From Acidimicrobiia bacterium (GTDB lineage Bacteria; Actinomycetota; Acidimicrobiia; Spongiisociales; UBA11373): DNA of 64,000 nucleotides. The notes below the pieces were generated by a model. The model was given only the letters and a program-made list of their open reading frames with translations. It made no database searches and was not told where the DNA came from. Positions 24,269-33,635 of this stretch are shown piece after piece. The first letter of the stretch is position 1. Each line of letters opens with the position of its first letter. The translations under genes and the position numbers were made by a program. The stretch lies in contig CP129495.1 of NCBI GenBank assembly GCA_030584185.1, positions 310,001 through 374,000 on the forward strand, given 5' to 3'.

Positions 24269-24879
24269 GCCACCGAGCCCTGACGCGCCGTGGTCCGGTC
24301 GCGCCGGAAGGAGTGAAACCCCGAGTCCGACATCGTGCACATCCCGGACCGCCAGACCTCGATGCCGTCGAGCGACCGAGAGATCGAGGCGACCAGATCG
24401 ACCGAAGGCGTGCCCCATGCCGTGCCGGCGGCCTCGTCGGGGAACGCTGCCGCCACCTCTGGACCGACCTCGAAACAGCAAGGACCGATCCCGGGCCCGA
24501 TGGCGGCCAGCTTCGGTGGCAGGTCGGCCTGTTCCATTGCGACCCGAAGTGCATCGACCACCCCGGCTGCCGCCCCCCGCCAGCCGGCATGGGCGATGCC
24601 GACGCCTCCCTCGGCGATGAGGACGACCGGATAGCAGTCGGCCGTGGCCACGACCAGGGGGAGCCCGGAGGTGGTGGTGAAGGCCGCATCGGCGCTGCCC
24701 AGCAGGCCGGGAGCACTCGCCCGCACCACGCGAGCCCCGTGAACCTGACGCAGCCATGCCCAGCCGTCGGATACACCAACCGCATCGGCGAAGCGCCGAC
24801 GAGCCTCGGGATCGGACCGCGGATCCCCATCTGCCGCCTCTCCGAAGGCGACCCCGGCGATGCCGTCGGGCCGGATCAT
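24253..24879 (-). CDS. pgeF: Peptidoglycan editing factor PgeF (laccase-fold)
   Basis: Member of the YfiH/PgeF family, which removes mis-incorporated residues from peptidoglycan precursors and has been reported as a purine nucleoside-processing enzyme. 208 residues. Metal-site motifs are complete: [32 protein letters not shown] and [12 protein letters not shown]. The ATG at 24879 overlaps the ftsZ stop (ATGA), as is usual in actinobacteria. Confidence 0.92.
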   Translation of the reverse strand: MIRPDGIAGVAFGEAADGDPRSDPEARRRFADAVGVSDGWAWLRQVHGARVVRASAPGLLGSADAAFTTTSGLPLVVATADCYPVVLIAEGGVGIAHAGWRGAAAGVVDALRVAMEQADLPPKLAAIGPGIGPCCFEVGPEVAAAFPDEAAGTAWGTPSVDLVASISRSLDGIEVWRSGMCTMSDSGFHSFRRDRTTARQGSVAWLAG

Positions 24880-25970
24880 CCCTGAAGGAAGTCGGGGATC
24901 TCCAGGTCGTCGAGGGCGGGACCATCTGGAGCCTCGTCTTTCGGCTCCCTCCTGCCGGTGCCGGGCAGTTCGACCGAAGGTGCCTTGAACTTGGGGCGAT
25001 CAGGGGAACCGCCCGTTGGCCGCCCGAACCCGGCAGCGATCACCGTCACCCTCATCTCCTCGGCCAGGCTGTCGTCCACCGTCGCCCCGAAGATCACATT
25101 GGCGTCAGCCGTGCAGTGTTCGGCAATGGCGGTGGCCGCCTGATTGACCTCGTGGAGCGACATCGAGGAGGGCCCGGTGATCGAAAGGAGCACCCCGCTG
25201 GCTCCCTCCACCCCCGTCTCCAGCATCGGGCTGGAGATGGCCTTCTCGGCTGCCTGTGCCGCCCGGTTCTCGCCGGTCGCCCGACCGATGCCCATCACCG
25301 CCGAGCCGGCGCCCCACATCACGGCCTTGACGTCGGCGAAGTCGACGTTGATCAAGCCGGGCGTGGTGATCAGATCCGTGATCCCACCCACCCCCTGGAG
25401 AAGTACCTCGTCGGCCATCATGAAGGCATCCATCATCGGGAGGTTGCGGTCGGCCTGCTCCAGCAGCCGCTGGTTGGGGATGACGATGAGGGTGTCGACC
25501 GCGTCGCGCAGAGTCGAGATCCCGGTCTCCGCCTGGACGGAACGCCGACGACCTTCGAATCCGAAGGGACGCGTCACCACGGCCACCGTGAGCGCTCCGA
25601 GGCTCCGAGAGATCTCCGCCACGACCGGTGCCGCCCCGGTACCGGTGCCGCCGCCCTCGCCGGCGGTCACGAACACCATGTCGGCGCCACGAAGGGCGTC
25701 CTCGATCTCCTCACGATGGGCCTCGGCAGCCGTCCGACCCACCTCCGGGTCGGCCCCGGCCCCTAGGCCCCGGGTGAGATCACGCCCGATGTCGATCTTG
25801 ACGTCGGCATCCGACATGAGCAGCGCCTGAGCATCGGTGTTGACCGCGATGAACTCGACGCCCCGCAGTCCGGCATCGATCATCCGGTTGATGGCGTTCA
25901 CGCCGCCGCCGCCGACACCGACCACCTTGATGACGGCCAGGTAACTCTGCAGGCCGTCGTTGCTGGTCAT
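24876..25970 (-). CDS. ftsZ: Cell division GTPase FtsZ
   Basis: Tubulin-like GTPase that forms the Z-ring. 364 residues. N-terminal [15 protein letters not shown], the tubulin signature [12 protein letters not shown] (GGGTGTG at 106-112), T7-loop [11 protein letters not shown], and the conserved C-terminal peptide LEIPDFLQG that binds SepF and others. The ATG at 25970 has GGGGAGGAAG upstream, and is preferred over upstream in-frame starts that would add an unrelated extension. A 103-base gap before it holds a possible internal promoter. Confidence 0.97.
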   Translation of the reverse strand: MTSNDGLQSYLAVIKVVGVGGGGVNAINRMIDAGLRGVEFIAVNTDAQALLMSDADVKIDIGRDLTRGLGAGADPEVGRTAAEAHREEIEDALRGADMVFVTAGEGGGTGTGAAPVVAEISRSLGALTVAVVTRPFGFEGRRRSVQAETGISTLRDAVDTLIVIPNQRLLEQADRNLPMMDAFMMADEVLLQGVGGITDLITTPGLINVDFADVKAVMWGAGSAVMGIGRATGENRAAQAAEKAISSPMLETGVEGASGVLLSITGPSSMSLHEVNQAATAIAEHCTADANVIFGATVDDSLAEEMRVTVIAAGFGRPTGGSPDRPKFKAPSVELPGTGRREPKDEAPDGPALDDLEIPDFLQG

Positions 25971-26041
25971 GGCGCTTCCTCCCCGGGCACCCGATGCGCC
26001 CAAACCGTGTCGCGGGTGCGAGCCCGCCGGCATCGTCCCAC

Positions 26042-26047
26042 AGGATA
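26042..26047 (-). promoter_or_regulatory. Possible internal -10 (TATCCT) for ftsZ
   Basis: TATCCT on the minus strand lies in the only sizeable gap of the 3' half of the cluster (ftsQ-ftsZ, 25971-26073), giving a leader of about 65 bases. No convincing -35. Confidence 0.3.
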
Positions 26048-26073
26048 GTGGACCCTCGACCCGAGCATCACTC

Positions 26074-26826
26074 TCATCCGCCGGAACCTTCGACCTCGCC
26101 TCCAGGGTTGGATCCGGCACCGAGGGGAACCACGACCGGGCGCAACGGGGCGGAGACGTCGACGGTGGCTCCGACGGGGAGCTGCTGCTGGAGCAGGGCG
26201 CGTAGGGCGCGTCCCTTGTCGGCCAGGTCCACGGGCGTTCCGAACCGCACCGGGTGGCCGAACGCCTCGCTCCACAGCTCGGTGCCCTGCAGGCGGAGGG
26301 TCATCGTGCCGCCGATGTCGTCGCGCAGCACACCGGCCAAGGCGACCACCTCGCGCCACAGGGAGTCTTCGGGCCGCTCGCCGGGCTCGTGGTCGCCGGT
26401 GCCGATGGCGGCACGAAGCAGCCCGCCGCCTGCCGTTGGAGCTCCCTGGAGAACCATGCCGTCGCCGGCCACGAGCATCCATGCCGACTGCCCTTCGATC
26501 CAGACGGCGGGACTCCGCTCGAGGACCTCCACCACCAGCCGGTCCGGCCATACCCTGGTGACCCTCGCCTCGGACACCCACGGATCCTCGGCGATCGAGG
26601 CTTCGAGGGCCCCGGTGTCGATCCACACCAGGATGGCACCGTGTCCGACGCCGCCCGCCTCTACGCGGGATGCCGGATCGGAACGCACGGCCCCGACGAT
26701 CTCGATGCTGCGCAGCGACAGCCAGGGTGAATGGAGGGCAAAGCCGACGCCGGAGACGACGGCGAGCACCACCCAGGGCCAGAGGCGAATCCGTCGGCCC
26801 GGCGGAGCCGGGTCGGGGACGCTCAA
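26074..26826 (-). CDS. ftsQ: Cell division protein FtsQ
   Basis: Bitopic divisome protein with a short cytoplasmic tail, one membrane helix ([17 protein letters not shown]), a POTRA domain beginning [10 protein letters not shown] and a beta domain with [21 protein letters not shown]. 250 residues, normal for the family. The TTG start at 26826 overlaps the murB stop as TTGA. Expected to form the FtsQLB complex with the FtsL-like protein at 38169. Confidence 0.9.
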   Translation of the reverse strand: MSVPDPAPPGRRIRLWPWVVLAVVSGVGFALHSPWLSLRSIEIVGAVRSDPASRVEAGGVGHGAILVWIDTGALEASIAEDPWVSEARVTRVWPDRLVVEVLERSPAVWIEGQSAWMLVAGDGMVLQGAPTAGGGLLRAAIGTGDHEPGERPEDSLWREVVALAGVLRDDIGGTMTLRLQGTELWSEAFGHPVRFGTPVDLADKGRALRALLQQQLPVGATVDVSAPLRPVVVPLGAGSNPGGEVEGSGG

Positions 26827-27725
26827 TCGAAGTCTCCGACGAATCGCAGCTCGACGTCGAGAACGATTCCGGTCGCCTCCTCGACCCGTCGCCGTACCTC
26901 CTCGACGAGAGAGCGGATCTCGGCGGCCGTCGCCCCGGGCCCGGCCACGAAGAAGTTGGCATGGCGCTCGCTCACCTCGACGGCGCCGATCCTCAAGCCT
27001 TTGAGGCCCAGCGAGTCGATGAGCCGACCCGCCGAGTCGCCCGGCGGGTTCTTGAAGACGCTGCCGGCGTTCAGCGTGCCCCCGGGCTGGTTCAGGCGAC
27101 GCCAGCGCGTCACCTCGCGGAGTCTCGCCTCCACCTCACGCCGGGTGGAGTGCTCGGTACGGAATCGGGCTGAGACCACCATCTCGCCTTCACCCAGGTC
27201 GGAGTGTCGGTAGGACATCGCCAGATCTGCCGGCGTCCGGTTCGACGCCCGTCCTGACCCGAGGTCGAGAACGCGCGCCTCCAGCAGCCATCCGGCGGTG
27301 TCGCTGCCGTGACAGCCGGCGTTCATGCGCACAGCTCCGCCGACGCTTCCCGGGATGCCCACGAAGAACTCGAGGCCGGACCGACCGCGGCGCGCCGCCT
27401 CCCGGGCGACCGCCGGAAGTGGACAGCCGGCGCCGGCGTCGACGGTGCCATCGGTGGCAACATGCGTCTGCGCCATCCCGGGTCCCGGGCGGATCACCAC
27501 GCCGTCGAAACCCTGATCGGACACCACCAGGTTGCTTCCCCGCCCCAGGACCAGAACCGGGACCCCTCGATCGGCGGCCAGCGAGGCGGCGCCGACCGCC
27601 TGCTCCTCGTCGTCCACCTCGATCATCCACCTCGCCAGCCCGCCCACCTTGTAGGTGGTCAGGGGTGCCAGCGGCACGTCCTGGCGAATCCGGCCCCGCT
27701 CGTCAGAGGCGGTGGATGCGTTCAC
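26823..27725 (-). CDS. murB: UDP-N-acetylenolpyruvoylglucosamine reductase
   Basis: FAD enzyme that reduces UDP-GlcNAc-enolpyruvate to UDP-MurNAc. 300 residues. The FAD-binding PVLVLGRGSNLVVSD, the FFVGIPGSVGGAVRMNAGCHG loop region (split across about residues 120-140), the YRHSDL segment and GSVFKNPPGDSAGRLID with the catalytic serine region are all present. GTG start overlaps the murC stop (GTGA). Confidence 0.95.
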   Translation of the reverse strand: MNASTASDERGRIRQDVPLAPLTTYKVGGLARWMIEVDDEEQAVGAASLAADRGVPVLVLGRGSNLVVSDQGFDGVVIRPGPGMAQTHVATDGTVDAGAGCPLPAVAREAARRGRSGLEFFVGIPGSVGGAVRMNAGCHGSDTAGWLLEARVLDLGSGRASNRTPADLAMSYRHSDLGEGEMVVSARFRTEHSTRREVEARLREVTRWRRLNQPGGTLNAGSVFKNPPGDSAGRLIDSLGLKGLRIGAVEVSERHANFFVAGPGATAAEIRSLVEEVRRRVEEATGIVLDVELRFVGDFD

Positions 27726-29086
27726 CGCGACGCAGCCAGCATGGGCAACAGCTCGTCGGCGACGAGGGTGATGTCCCCGGCGCCGAGAAGCAGCACCAGG
27801 TCGCCCGGCTCGGTCTCGGCGGCGATCGCCCGCGCCAGATCGATCCGATGCGGCACGTAGGCGACGTTTCCGCCCACCCGAGTCGCCGCCTCGGCCACCA
27901 GGCGCCCGGTGACACCGGGGATCGGGGCCTCTCCGGCCGGGTACACGTCGGTGACGAACACCCGGTCGGTCGTGGCAAGCGCTTCGCCCAGAAGCGCACC
28001 CTGATCGGCGGTCCGGGTGAATCGGTGCGGCTGGAAGACGGCCATCACGCGCCCCGAGTGACCCTGGCAGGCGGCGGCGATGGTTGCCCTCACCTCGGTC
28101 GGATGGTGGGCGTAGTCATCGACCACCAGCACTCCGCCGACCCGCCCTCTCACCTCGAAACGCCGCCGGACCCCGGCGAACGCCGCCAGCCCTTCGGCAG
28201 CGGCACGCACATCCATGCCCATCTCTCCGAGGAGGGCGAGCACCCCGGCGGCGTTGCGGGCCACATGCTCGCCCGGCTTGGGGATGGCGACCGGCACCTC
28301 GTCACCTGCCCCTCGGAGCACGAACCGCACCGAGCCCGGCCCGTGCGCCAGGCCCTTGATGCGCCAGGTGGCATCGGCAGCGGTGCCGTAGGAGGTGGAT
28401 CCGACGGCTTCACCCACTCGACGCGACCCAGGATCGTCCGCACAGACCACCACCGGCCCGGTGACGGCGGACGCCACCCGCTCGAAGGCGGACATCACCG
28501 CCTGGAAGTCCCCGTAGTGATCGAGGTGGTCCGCTTCCACGTTGGTGACCACCAACCCGCCAAGCGTCAACGAGAGAAAGGTCCCGAACGCCTCGTCGGC
28601 TTCCAGAGCGAAGATCCCCTCCTCACCGAGGTGGGCGTTGGTGGCGAGGTCCGCCATCTCCCCGCCCACCATGAACGATGGGTCGCGCCCCAGAGAGCGC
28701 AGGGCGGTCACCAGCATGGCGGTCCCTGTGGTCTTGCCATGGGTGCCGCTCACACCCAGCGTGGGCAGGGCGGCGGAGATGGCGGCGAGCAGCCGGGGAC
28801 GCAACCACACCTCGACCCCGGCGGCTCGGGCCGCTCGGAGTTCGGGATCCCTTTCGGGCACCGCGCTGGATGCCACCACCAGGTCCCACTCCGTGGCGCG
28901 TTCCGGTCGCGATCCCAGCCAGGTCTCGACCCCGGCGGCGGCGAGGGCGAACAGGGCCGGACCCGGCTTCAGGTCGGACCCCGTCACTCGATGCCCCGCC
29001 TGGGCGAGGATCTTGGCCAGGCCGGACATGCCGGCACCGCCGGCGCCGACGACGTGAACGCGGCGTGCCGATATCAACTCAGGCAA
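27722..29086 (-). CDS. murC: UDP-N-acetylmuramate-L-alanine ligase
   Basis: First Mur ligase, adding L-Ala to UDP-MurNAc. About 454 residues. N-terminal Rossmann VHVVGAGGAGMSGLAK, ATP loop GVSGTHGKTTGTAM, then FALEADEAFGTFLSL and DDYAHHPTEVRATI. The TTG at 29086 (overlapping the murG stop by eight bases, with AGGTGG upstream) is preferred; TTG 29077 is an alternative. No ddl gene lies near murC in this cluster. Confidence 0.95.
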   Translation of the reverse strand: MPELISARRVHVVGAGGAGMSGLAKILAQAGHRVTGSDLKPGPALFALAAAGVETWLGSRPERATEWDLVVASSAVPERDPELRAARAAGVEVWLRPRLLAAISAALPTLGVSGTHGKTTGTAMLVTALRSLGRDPSFMVGGEMADLATNAHLGEEGIFALEADEAFGTFLSLTLGGLVVTNVEADHLDHYGDFQAVMSAFERVASAVTGPVVVCADDPGSRRVGEAVGSTSYGTAADATWRIKGLAHGPGSVRFVLRGAGDEVPVAIPKPGEHVARNAAGVLALLGEMGMDVRAAAEGLAAFAGVRRRFEVRGRVGGVLVVDDYAHHPTEVRATIAAACQGHSGRVMAVFQPHRFTRTADQGALLGEALATTDRVFVTDVYPAGEAPIPGVTGRLVAEAATRVGGNVAYVPHRIDLARAIAAETEPGDLVLLLGAGDITLVADELLPMLAASR

Positions 29087-30146
29087 TTGCCACCTCGAGC
29101 AGGTGATCGGCAACGGCGTCGGCAGCCCCGGGGGCTGCAACCGAACTGGCGGCCGTTGCCATCGCCGCCAGCCGACTCGGGTCGCTGGCCAGGGAGGCAA
29201 CCACCCCGGGCAGGTCCCCGAGGGCTCCCTGCCGCACTACGAGCGCCGCTCCGGCCGCCTCGAGGAACGCCGCGTTGGCTCCCTGGCCGACCCGGTCCAG
29301 GGGAACCAGGACGGCGGGAGTTCCCGTGGCCGCAAGCTCGCTGACCGTCATCGCCCCGGCGCGGCAGACCACGAGGTCGACAGCGGCGTAGAAGAGGTCC
29401 ATGCGATCCTCGAAGGGGAGGCGTTCCCACGGTAGCGACGGCCTGCCGGCTGCGGAGTCGACACCGGCGGCCTGCGGTCCGGTGAGGTGGAGGAGATGAG
29501 CTCCATCGAGGGCGGCGATGGCAGGGGCAATCCGGTTGAGCACGAAGGCCCCCTGGCTGCCACCGAGCAGGCCGACGACGAACCCGTCTTCCGACAGACC
29601 GTACCGGGCGCGTGCCGCCACGCGGAGGCCTTCTCGATCGAAGGAGGCGATCTCCTGGCGCAACGGGTTGCCGACCACCAGCGACCGAGGCAGTCGCTGT
29701 GCCGGGCCGGGAAGACCGAGCAGCGTGAGACGGGCGCGTCTCGAGGCGAACCGGGCCGCCAGGGAAGGGTGGGCGTTCTGCTCGTGGACCACGAAGGGGA
29801 CTCCGGCCCTTCGCGCCGCGACGGCGGCGGTGACGGTCACGTAGCCGCACATTCCCAGGACCACTCGTGCCTCACAGTCCCTCAGGACCTGTTCCATGGC
29901 GACGGCCCCCCGATGGACCACCGCGGGGATCCGGAGATTCTCCAGGCTGGCGCTGCGACGCAGGCGGGTCAGTTCGAACGAGTGGAACCTGTAGCCGGCG
30001 GCAGGCACCGCCTCCGACTCGAACCGATCACCGCCGAGAAAGACGATCTGGCGTCGATCGGTCCCGCGACGCTCCAGTGCGGCTGCTATGGCCAGGGCGG
30101 GCAGGACGTGACCGCCGGTTCCGGCGGCGGCGATGGCGACACTCAC
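29079..30146 (-). CDS. murG: Lipid II synthase MurG
   Basis: Peripheral membrane glycosyltransferase that adds GlcNAc to lipid I. 355 residues. GTGGHVLPALAIA at the N-terminus binds the membrane-linked acceptor; HEQNAHPSLAARFA and GLLGGSQGAFVLNRIAP are family blocks, and the UDP-GlcNAc site appears as CRAGAMTVSELAATGTPAVL. GTG at 30146 overlaps the ftsW stop (GTGA). Confidence 0.95.
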   Translation of the reverse strand: MSVAIAAAGTGGHVLPALAIAAALERRGTDRRQIVFLGGDRFESEAVPAAGYRFHSFELTRLRRSASLENLRIPAVVHRGAVAMEQVLRDCEARVVLGMCGYVTVTAAVAARRAGVPFVVHEQNAHPSLAARFASRRARLTLLGLPGPAQRLPRSLVVGNPLRQEIASFDREGLRVAARARYGLSEDGFVVGLLGGSQGAFVLNRIAPAIAALDGAHLLHLTGPQAAGVDSAAGRPSLPWERLPFEDRMDLFYAAVDLVVCRAGAMTVSELAATGTPAVLVPLDRVGQGANAAFLEAAGAALVVRQGALGDLPGVVASLASDPSRLAAMATAASSVAAPGAADAVADHLLEVAIA

Positions 30147-31312
30147 CGGGCCCCCACATCGATCTCGACGGGGTGACGCGCCGCCGACATAAGCACGCCG
30201 ACCCCGACCAGCGAGATCACCAGAGAGGTGCCTCCGTAGGAGACGAACGGGAGGGGCACCCCGGTGATCGGCAGTAGGCCGGTCACGCCACCGACGTTCA
30301 CGATGGCCTGCATCGACAGCCAGGTGGTGATGCCGACCGCCACCAGGCGCCCGAACGGGTCGGTGCAGTTACGCGCTATCGAGATGCCGGCGACGGTGAA
30401 CACGGTGAACAGGGTCGCCACCGCCAGTGTCCCCACCATGCCGATCTCTTCCCCGAGGATGGCGAAGGCGAAGTCGGTGTGGGCATTGGGTAGGAACGAC
30501 CAGCGCGCCCGGCTGGCCCCCAGGCCCACTCCCCACACCCCGCCGGTGCCGAGAGCGACCAGGCTCTGGAGGGCCTGATAGGAAGTGCCAAGGGGGTCGC
30601 GCTGCAGGTCGAGGAAGGCGGTGACCCGAGCCCACCGGTACGGCGATGTGTAAGCCAGCAGGAAGGCTCCGGCGCCTGCCGAGAGGGCACTTCCCAGCAC
30701 CAGCCGAAGAGGGATGGTCGAAGCGGCCAGGATGGCAAAGCCTCCGGCCGCCACGAGCAGCGTGGTGCCGAGGTCCGGCTGCAACATCACCAGCACCCCG
30801 ACGGAGCCCACCGAGGCGAGCAGCGGCCACAGGAAGGGCCACAGGCGCGTCATGTTGCGCTCGTTGCGGCTCACCAGGGTGGCGAGGAAGAGGATCGTCG
30901 TCAGCTTGGCCAACTCGGAAGGTTGCAGCGACACCGGACCCACGACCAGCCAGCGGGTGGCCCCGTACATGCGGATCCCGAACCCGAGCACGGCAACCAG
31001 GAGAGCGAGGCTGATCAGGAACAGCGGAAACGAGGCTCTCCGCCACCAGCGAAGCGGCACGAAGGCTGCGGCCACCATCCCGGCGATCCCGACGACCAGG
31101 CCCACCAACTGCCTCTTGAAGTAGAACAGGCCGTCGCCGCTCTCGCGCAGACCGACCACGGAGGAGGCAGAGATGAGCACCCCGAGCCCGACCACTATCA
31201 GGAGGCCGACCGGCACCAGCACGAAGCCGATCGAGCGCGACACTCCCTGGGCGTGACGCGTGGCCTGCCGGAGGGCGGCGCGTGAGGTGGTGATCGAAGC
31301 AGTCCCGGCCAT
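30143..31312 (-). CDS. ftsW: SEDS family peptidoglycan polymerase FtsW
   Basis: Lipid II polymerase of the divisome, partner of FtsI. 389 residues with about ten helices. Key stretches: GATRWLVVGPVSLQPSELAK, VMLQPDLGTTLLV, PNAHTDFAFAILGEEIGM and LPFVSYGGTSLV, all diagnostic of SEDS proteins. The ATG at 31312 overlaps the murD stop by one base (TGATG). Confidence 0.95.
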   Translation of the reverse strand: MAGTASITTSRAALRQATRHAQGVSRSIGFVLVPVGLLIVVGLGVLISASSVVGLRESGDGLFYFKRQLVGLVVGIAGMVAAAFVPLRWWRRASFPLFLISLALLVAVLGFGIRMYGATRWLVVGPVSLQPSELAKLTTILFLATLVSRNERNMTRLWPFLWPLLASVGSVGVLVMLQPDLGTTLLVAAGGFAILAASTIPLRLVLGSALSAGAGAFLLAYTSPYRWARVTAFLDLQRDPLGTSYQALQSLVALGTGGVWGVGLGASRARWSFLPNAHTDFAFAILGEEIGMVGTLAVATLFTVFTVAGISIARNCTDPFGRLVAVGITTWLSMQAIVNVGGVTGLLPITGVPLPFVSYGGTSLVISLVGVGVLMSAARHPVEIDVGAR

Positions 31313-32592
31313 CAGGAATCCTCCAGAGACGCCACCGCGGTCGCAAACCGATCCCCGCGATCGGCGTACGAGGAGAACATGTCGAAGGAGGCGCAACCCG
31401 GGGCGAGCAGCACCGTGTCCCCGGGCTGGGCAATGGCTTTGGCGATGGCGACAGCCTCGTCCATGTCCGAGGCGATGACCACACCCTCGCCGGCGGCGGC
31501 AAGATCGTCGGCCGCCTCACCTATGGCCACGACTCCGCGCAGGTTGGGTCGTTTCGGAAGCAGGGACAGGTCGAGCCCCTTGGCGCGACCCCCTGCGATC
31601 AGCACCACGGACTCGTAGGCATCGATGGCAGCCAGGGCCGCGTGCGGGTTGGTCGCCTTGGAGTCGTCCACCCAGGCGACGCCCCGGAGCATGGCCACCA
31701 CCTGGCGCCGGTGGCGACCAGGCCGGTACGCCCTGGCCGCCGCTTCCACACCGGCGGGGTGGGCTCCGATGGCGAGGGCGGCGGTGGCTGCGGCAGCAAG
31801 GTCGACGAGGAAGGCGGCGTCTGTCCGGGCCAGGTCTTCCACCGGGATCTCGACACCGGGAGCCAGCAGCATCCCGCCGTCGACGCCCCACCCGCCCTCG
31901 GGCAACCGAACGCCGCTCACGGGCACCCGGCGGGCCGTCGCCTCGCGGACTACGGCCACGGCGCCGGCATCGTCGGCGTCGTAGACGACGATGTCGTCAC
32001 CATCCTGCCGTTCCAGTATCCGCCTCTTGGCGGCGAAGTAGCGCTCGACGGACCCGTGCCAGTCGAGATGGTCGGGTGCCGCGTTGAGCAGGACCGCCAC
32101 CGGGGTGTGAAAGGTGTCCACGAACCTCAGTTGGAAGGACGACGCCTCCACCACCAGCACTTCGTGCTCGCCGCCGACGAGTGCCGAGAGTGGATCTCCG
32201 ATGTTTCCCGCCGCCGCCGCTCTCAAGCCGGAGGCCACCAGCATCGCAGTCGCCACCTCGGTGACGGTGGTCTTGCCGTTGGTGCCGGTCACCGCGAGCA
32301 CCGGTGCCTTGCAGTTGCGAAAGCCGAGTTCGAGCTCGCTCCACACCGGCAGGCTCGCCTCCAGGGCGGCCACCAGCGGCGGTGCATGCTCGGGCACTCC
32401 CGGGCTGGTCACCACCAGCTCGATGCCTTCCAGGTACGACGCCTCCCAGTCGCCCGTCAGCACGGAATCGGCCTCGGTGCCCCGAACCGCCGAGGGGTCG
32501 AGGTCGTAGAGGACCACCTTCTCGCCGAGGTCGTGCAGCAGCCTGGTGGCGGCGCGTCCGCTGACCGCTGCCCCGACGACCAGGACGGTCAT
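31312..32592 (-). CDS. murD: UDP-N-acetylmuramoylalanine-D-glutamate ligase
   Basis: Adds D-glutamate to UDP-MurNAc-L-Ala. 426 residues. N-terminal MTVLVVGAAVSGRAATR, ATP loop VTGTNGKTTVTEVA, EASSFQL, NAAPDHLDWHGS and the C-terminal VVLIAGGRAKGLDLS and LAPGCASFDMFSSYADRGD. The ATG at 32592 overlaps the mraY stop (ATGA). Confidence 0.96.
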   Translation of the reverse strand: MTVLVVGAAVSGRAATRLLHDLGEKVVLYDLDPSAVRGTEADSVLTGDWEASYLEGIELVVTSPGVPEHAPPLVAALEASLPVWSELELGFRNCKAPVLAVTGTNGKTTVTEVATAMLVASGLRAAAAGNIGDPLSALVGGEHEVLVVEASSFQLRFVDTFHTPVAVLLNAAPDHLDWHGSVERYFAAKRRILERQDGDDIVVYDADDAGAVAVVREATARRVPVSGVRLPEGGWGVDGGMLLAPGVEIPVEDLARTDAAFLVDLAAAATAALAIGAHPAGVEAAARAYRPGRHRRQVVAMLRGVAWVDDSKATNPHAALAAIDAYESVVLIAGGRAKGLDLSLLPKRPNLRGVVAIGEAADDLAAAGEGVVIASDMDEAVAIAKAIAQPGDTVLLAPGCASFDMFSSYADRGDRFATAVASLEDS

Positions 32593-33635
32593 CCGATGCC
32601 TCCCGATGTGATGAAGTCGCCGTAGAACAGACCGAGGCCGAGGGCCACGAACAGCCCGGCGAGTATCCAGAATCGCACTATGACGGTGGTCTCCGGCCAT
32701 CCCTTCAACTCGAAGTGATGATGTATCGGCGCCATGCGGAAGATGCGCTTCCCCCAGCCCCGGAATGCCCCCACCTGGAGGATCACCGACACCGTCTCCA
32801 TCACGTAGAGGCCACCGAGCACACCGAGGAGCAGGTGCGTGTTGGTTAGCAGCGCCATGGCCGCCATGGCGCCGCCCAACGCCTGCGACCCGGTGTCCCC
32901 CATGATGATCTTCGCCGGAGCCGCGTTCCACCACAGAAAGCCGAGACAGGCGCCGACCAGCGCCGCCGACATCACCGCCAGCTCCAGGGTCCCGGCGACC
33001 TCGTAGAACTCGGGATGGCGGAACTGCCAGAAGGCGATGATGACGAAGGCGCCGAAGACGAGGGCCGCCGATCCGGAAACCAGACCGTCGAGTCCATCGG
33101 TGAAGTTGACCGCGTTGGCTGCTGCGGTGAGGAGCAGCAGCACCCACACCACGTAGAACCAGCCGAGATCGATTCCGAGCGGACGGGTGAATGAGATCTC
33201 GGTGGTCACCTCGTACCCAACCGCCCCCCAGGCGAACAAGGCGGAGATGAGCAGCTGCCCGGCGAACTTGGACCGTTTGTTCAGGCCAAGGTTTCGCTCC
33301 CGCGAAACCTTGGAGAGGTCGTCGAGGAACCCGATGAGCCCCATGCCGACGAACGCCAGCAAGACCAGCAGTCCCGGCACCAGGAACGGCTTGAAGTTGA
33401 TGCTGATGGCGCCGGAGGGGTCCCGCAGGTCGACGTGACCGGCAAGCCATCCTGCGGTCACCGCCAGGATCATCACCAGGCCCCCCATGGTCGGGGTGCC
33501 CTGCTTGTGGGCGTGGTCGACCTCGTCCTGGATGAACTGTCCGATGCCGTGCCTCCGGAAGTGCCGGATGACCAGCGGCGTCATGAGGATGGTGACACCG
33601 AACGAGGTGGCGGCGGCGAGGAGCATGGCGATCAT
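32589..33635 (-). CDS. mraY: Phospho-N-acetylmuramoyl-pentapeptide transferase MraY
   Basis: Ten-helix membrane enzyme that forms lipid I from UDP-MurNAc-pentapeptide and undecaprenyl phosphate. 348 residues. Catalytic and Mg2+-binding regions: HKQGTPTMGGLVM, FLDDLSKVSRERNLGL, NAVNFTDGLDGL, MGDTGSQALGG and the HHH loop APIHHHFELKGWPE. ATG overlaps the murF stop (ATGA). Confidence 0.97.
   Translation of the reverse strand: MIAMLLAAATSFGVTILMTPLVIRHFRRHGIGQFIQDEVDHAHKQGTPTMGGLVMILAVTAGWLAGHVDLRDPSGAISINFKPFLVPGLLVLLAFVGMGLIGFLDDLSKVSRERNLGLNKRSKFAGQLLISALFAWGAVGYEVTTEISFTRPLGIDLGWFYVVWVLLLLTAAANAVNFTDGLDGLVSGSAALVFGAFVIIAFWQFRHPEFYEVAGTLELAVMSAALVGACLGFLWWNAAPAKIIMGDTGSQALGGAMAAMALLTNTHLLLGVLGGLYVMETVSVILQVGAFRGWGKRIFRMAPIHHHFELKGWPETTVIVRFWILAGLFVALGLGLFYGDFITSGGIG

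Noticed and set aside
27419-29344. A 641-codon plus-strand frame
   Set aside because: Antisense to murB and murC; composition is Arg/Pro/Gly-rich shadow sequence.
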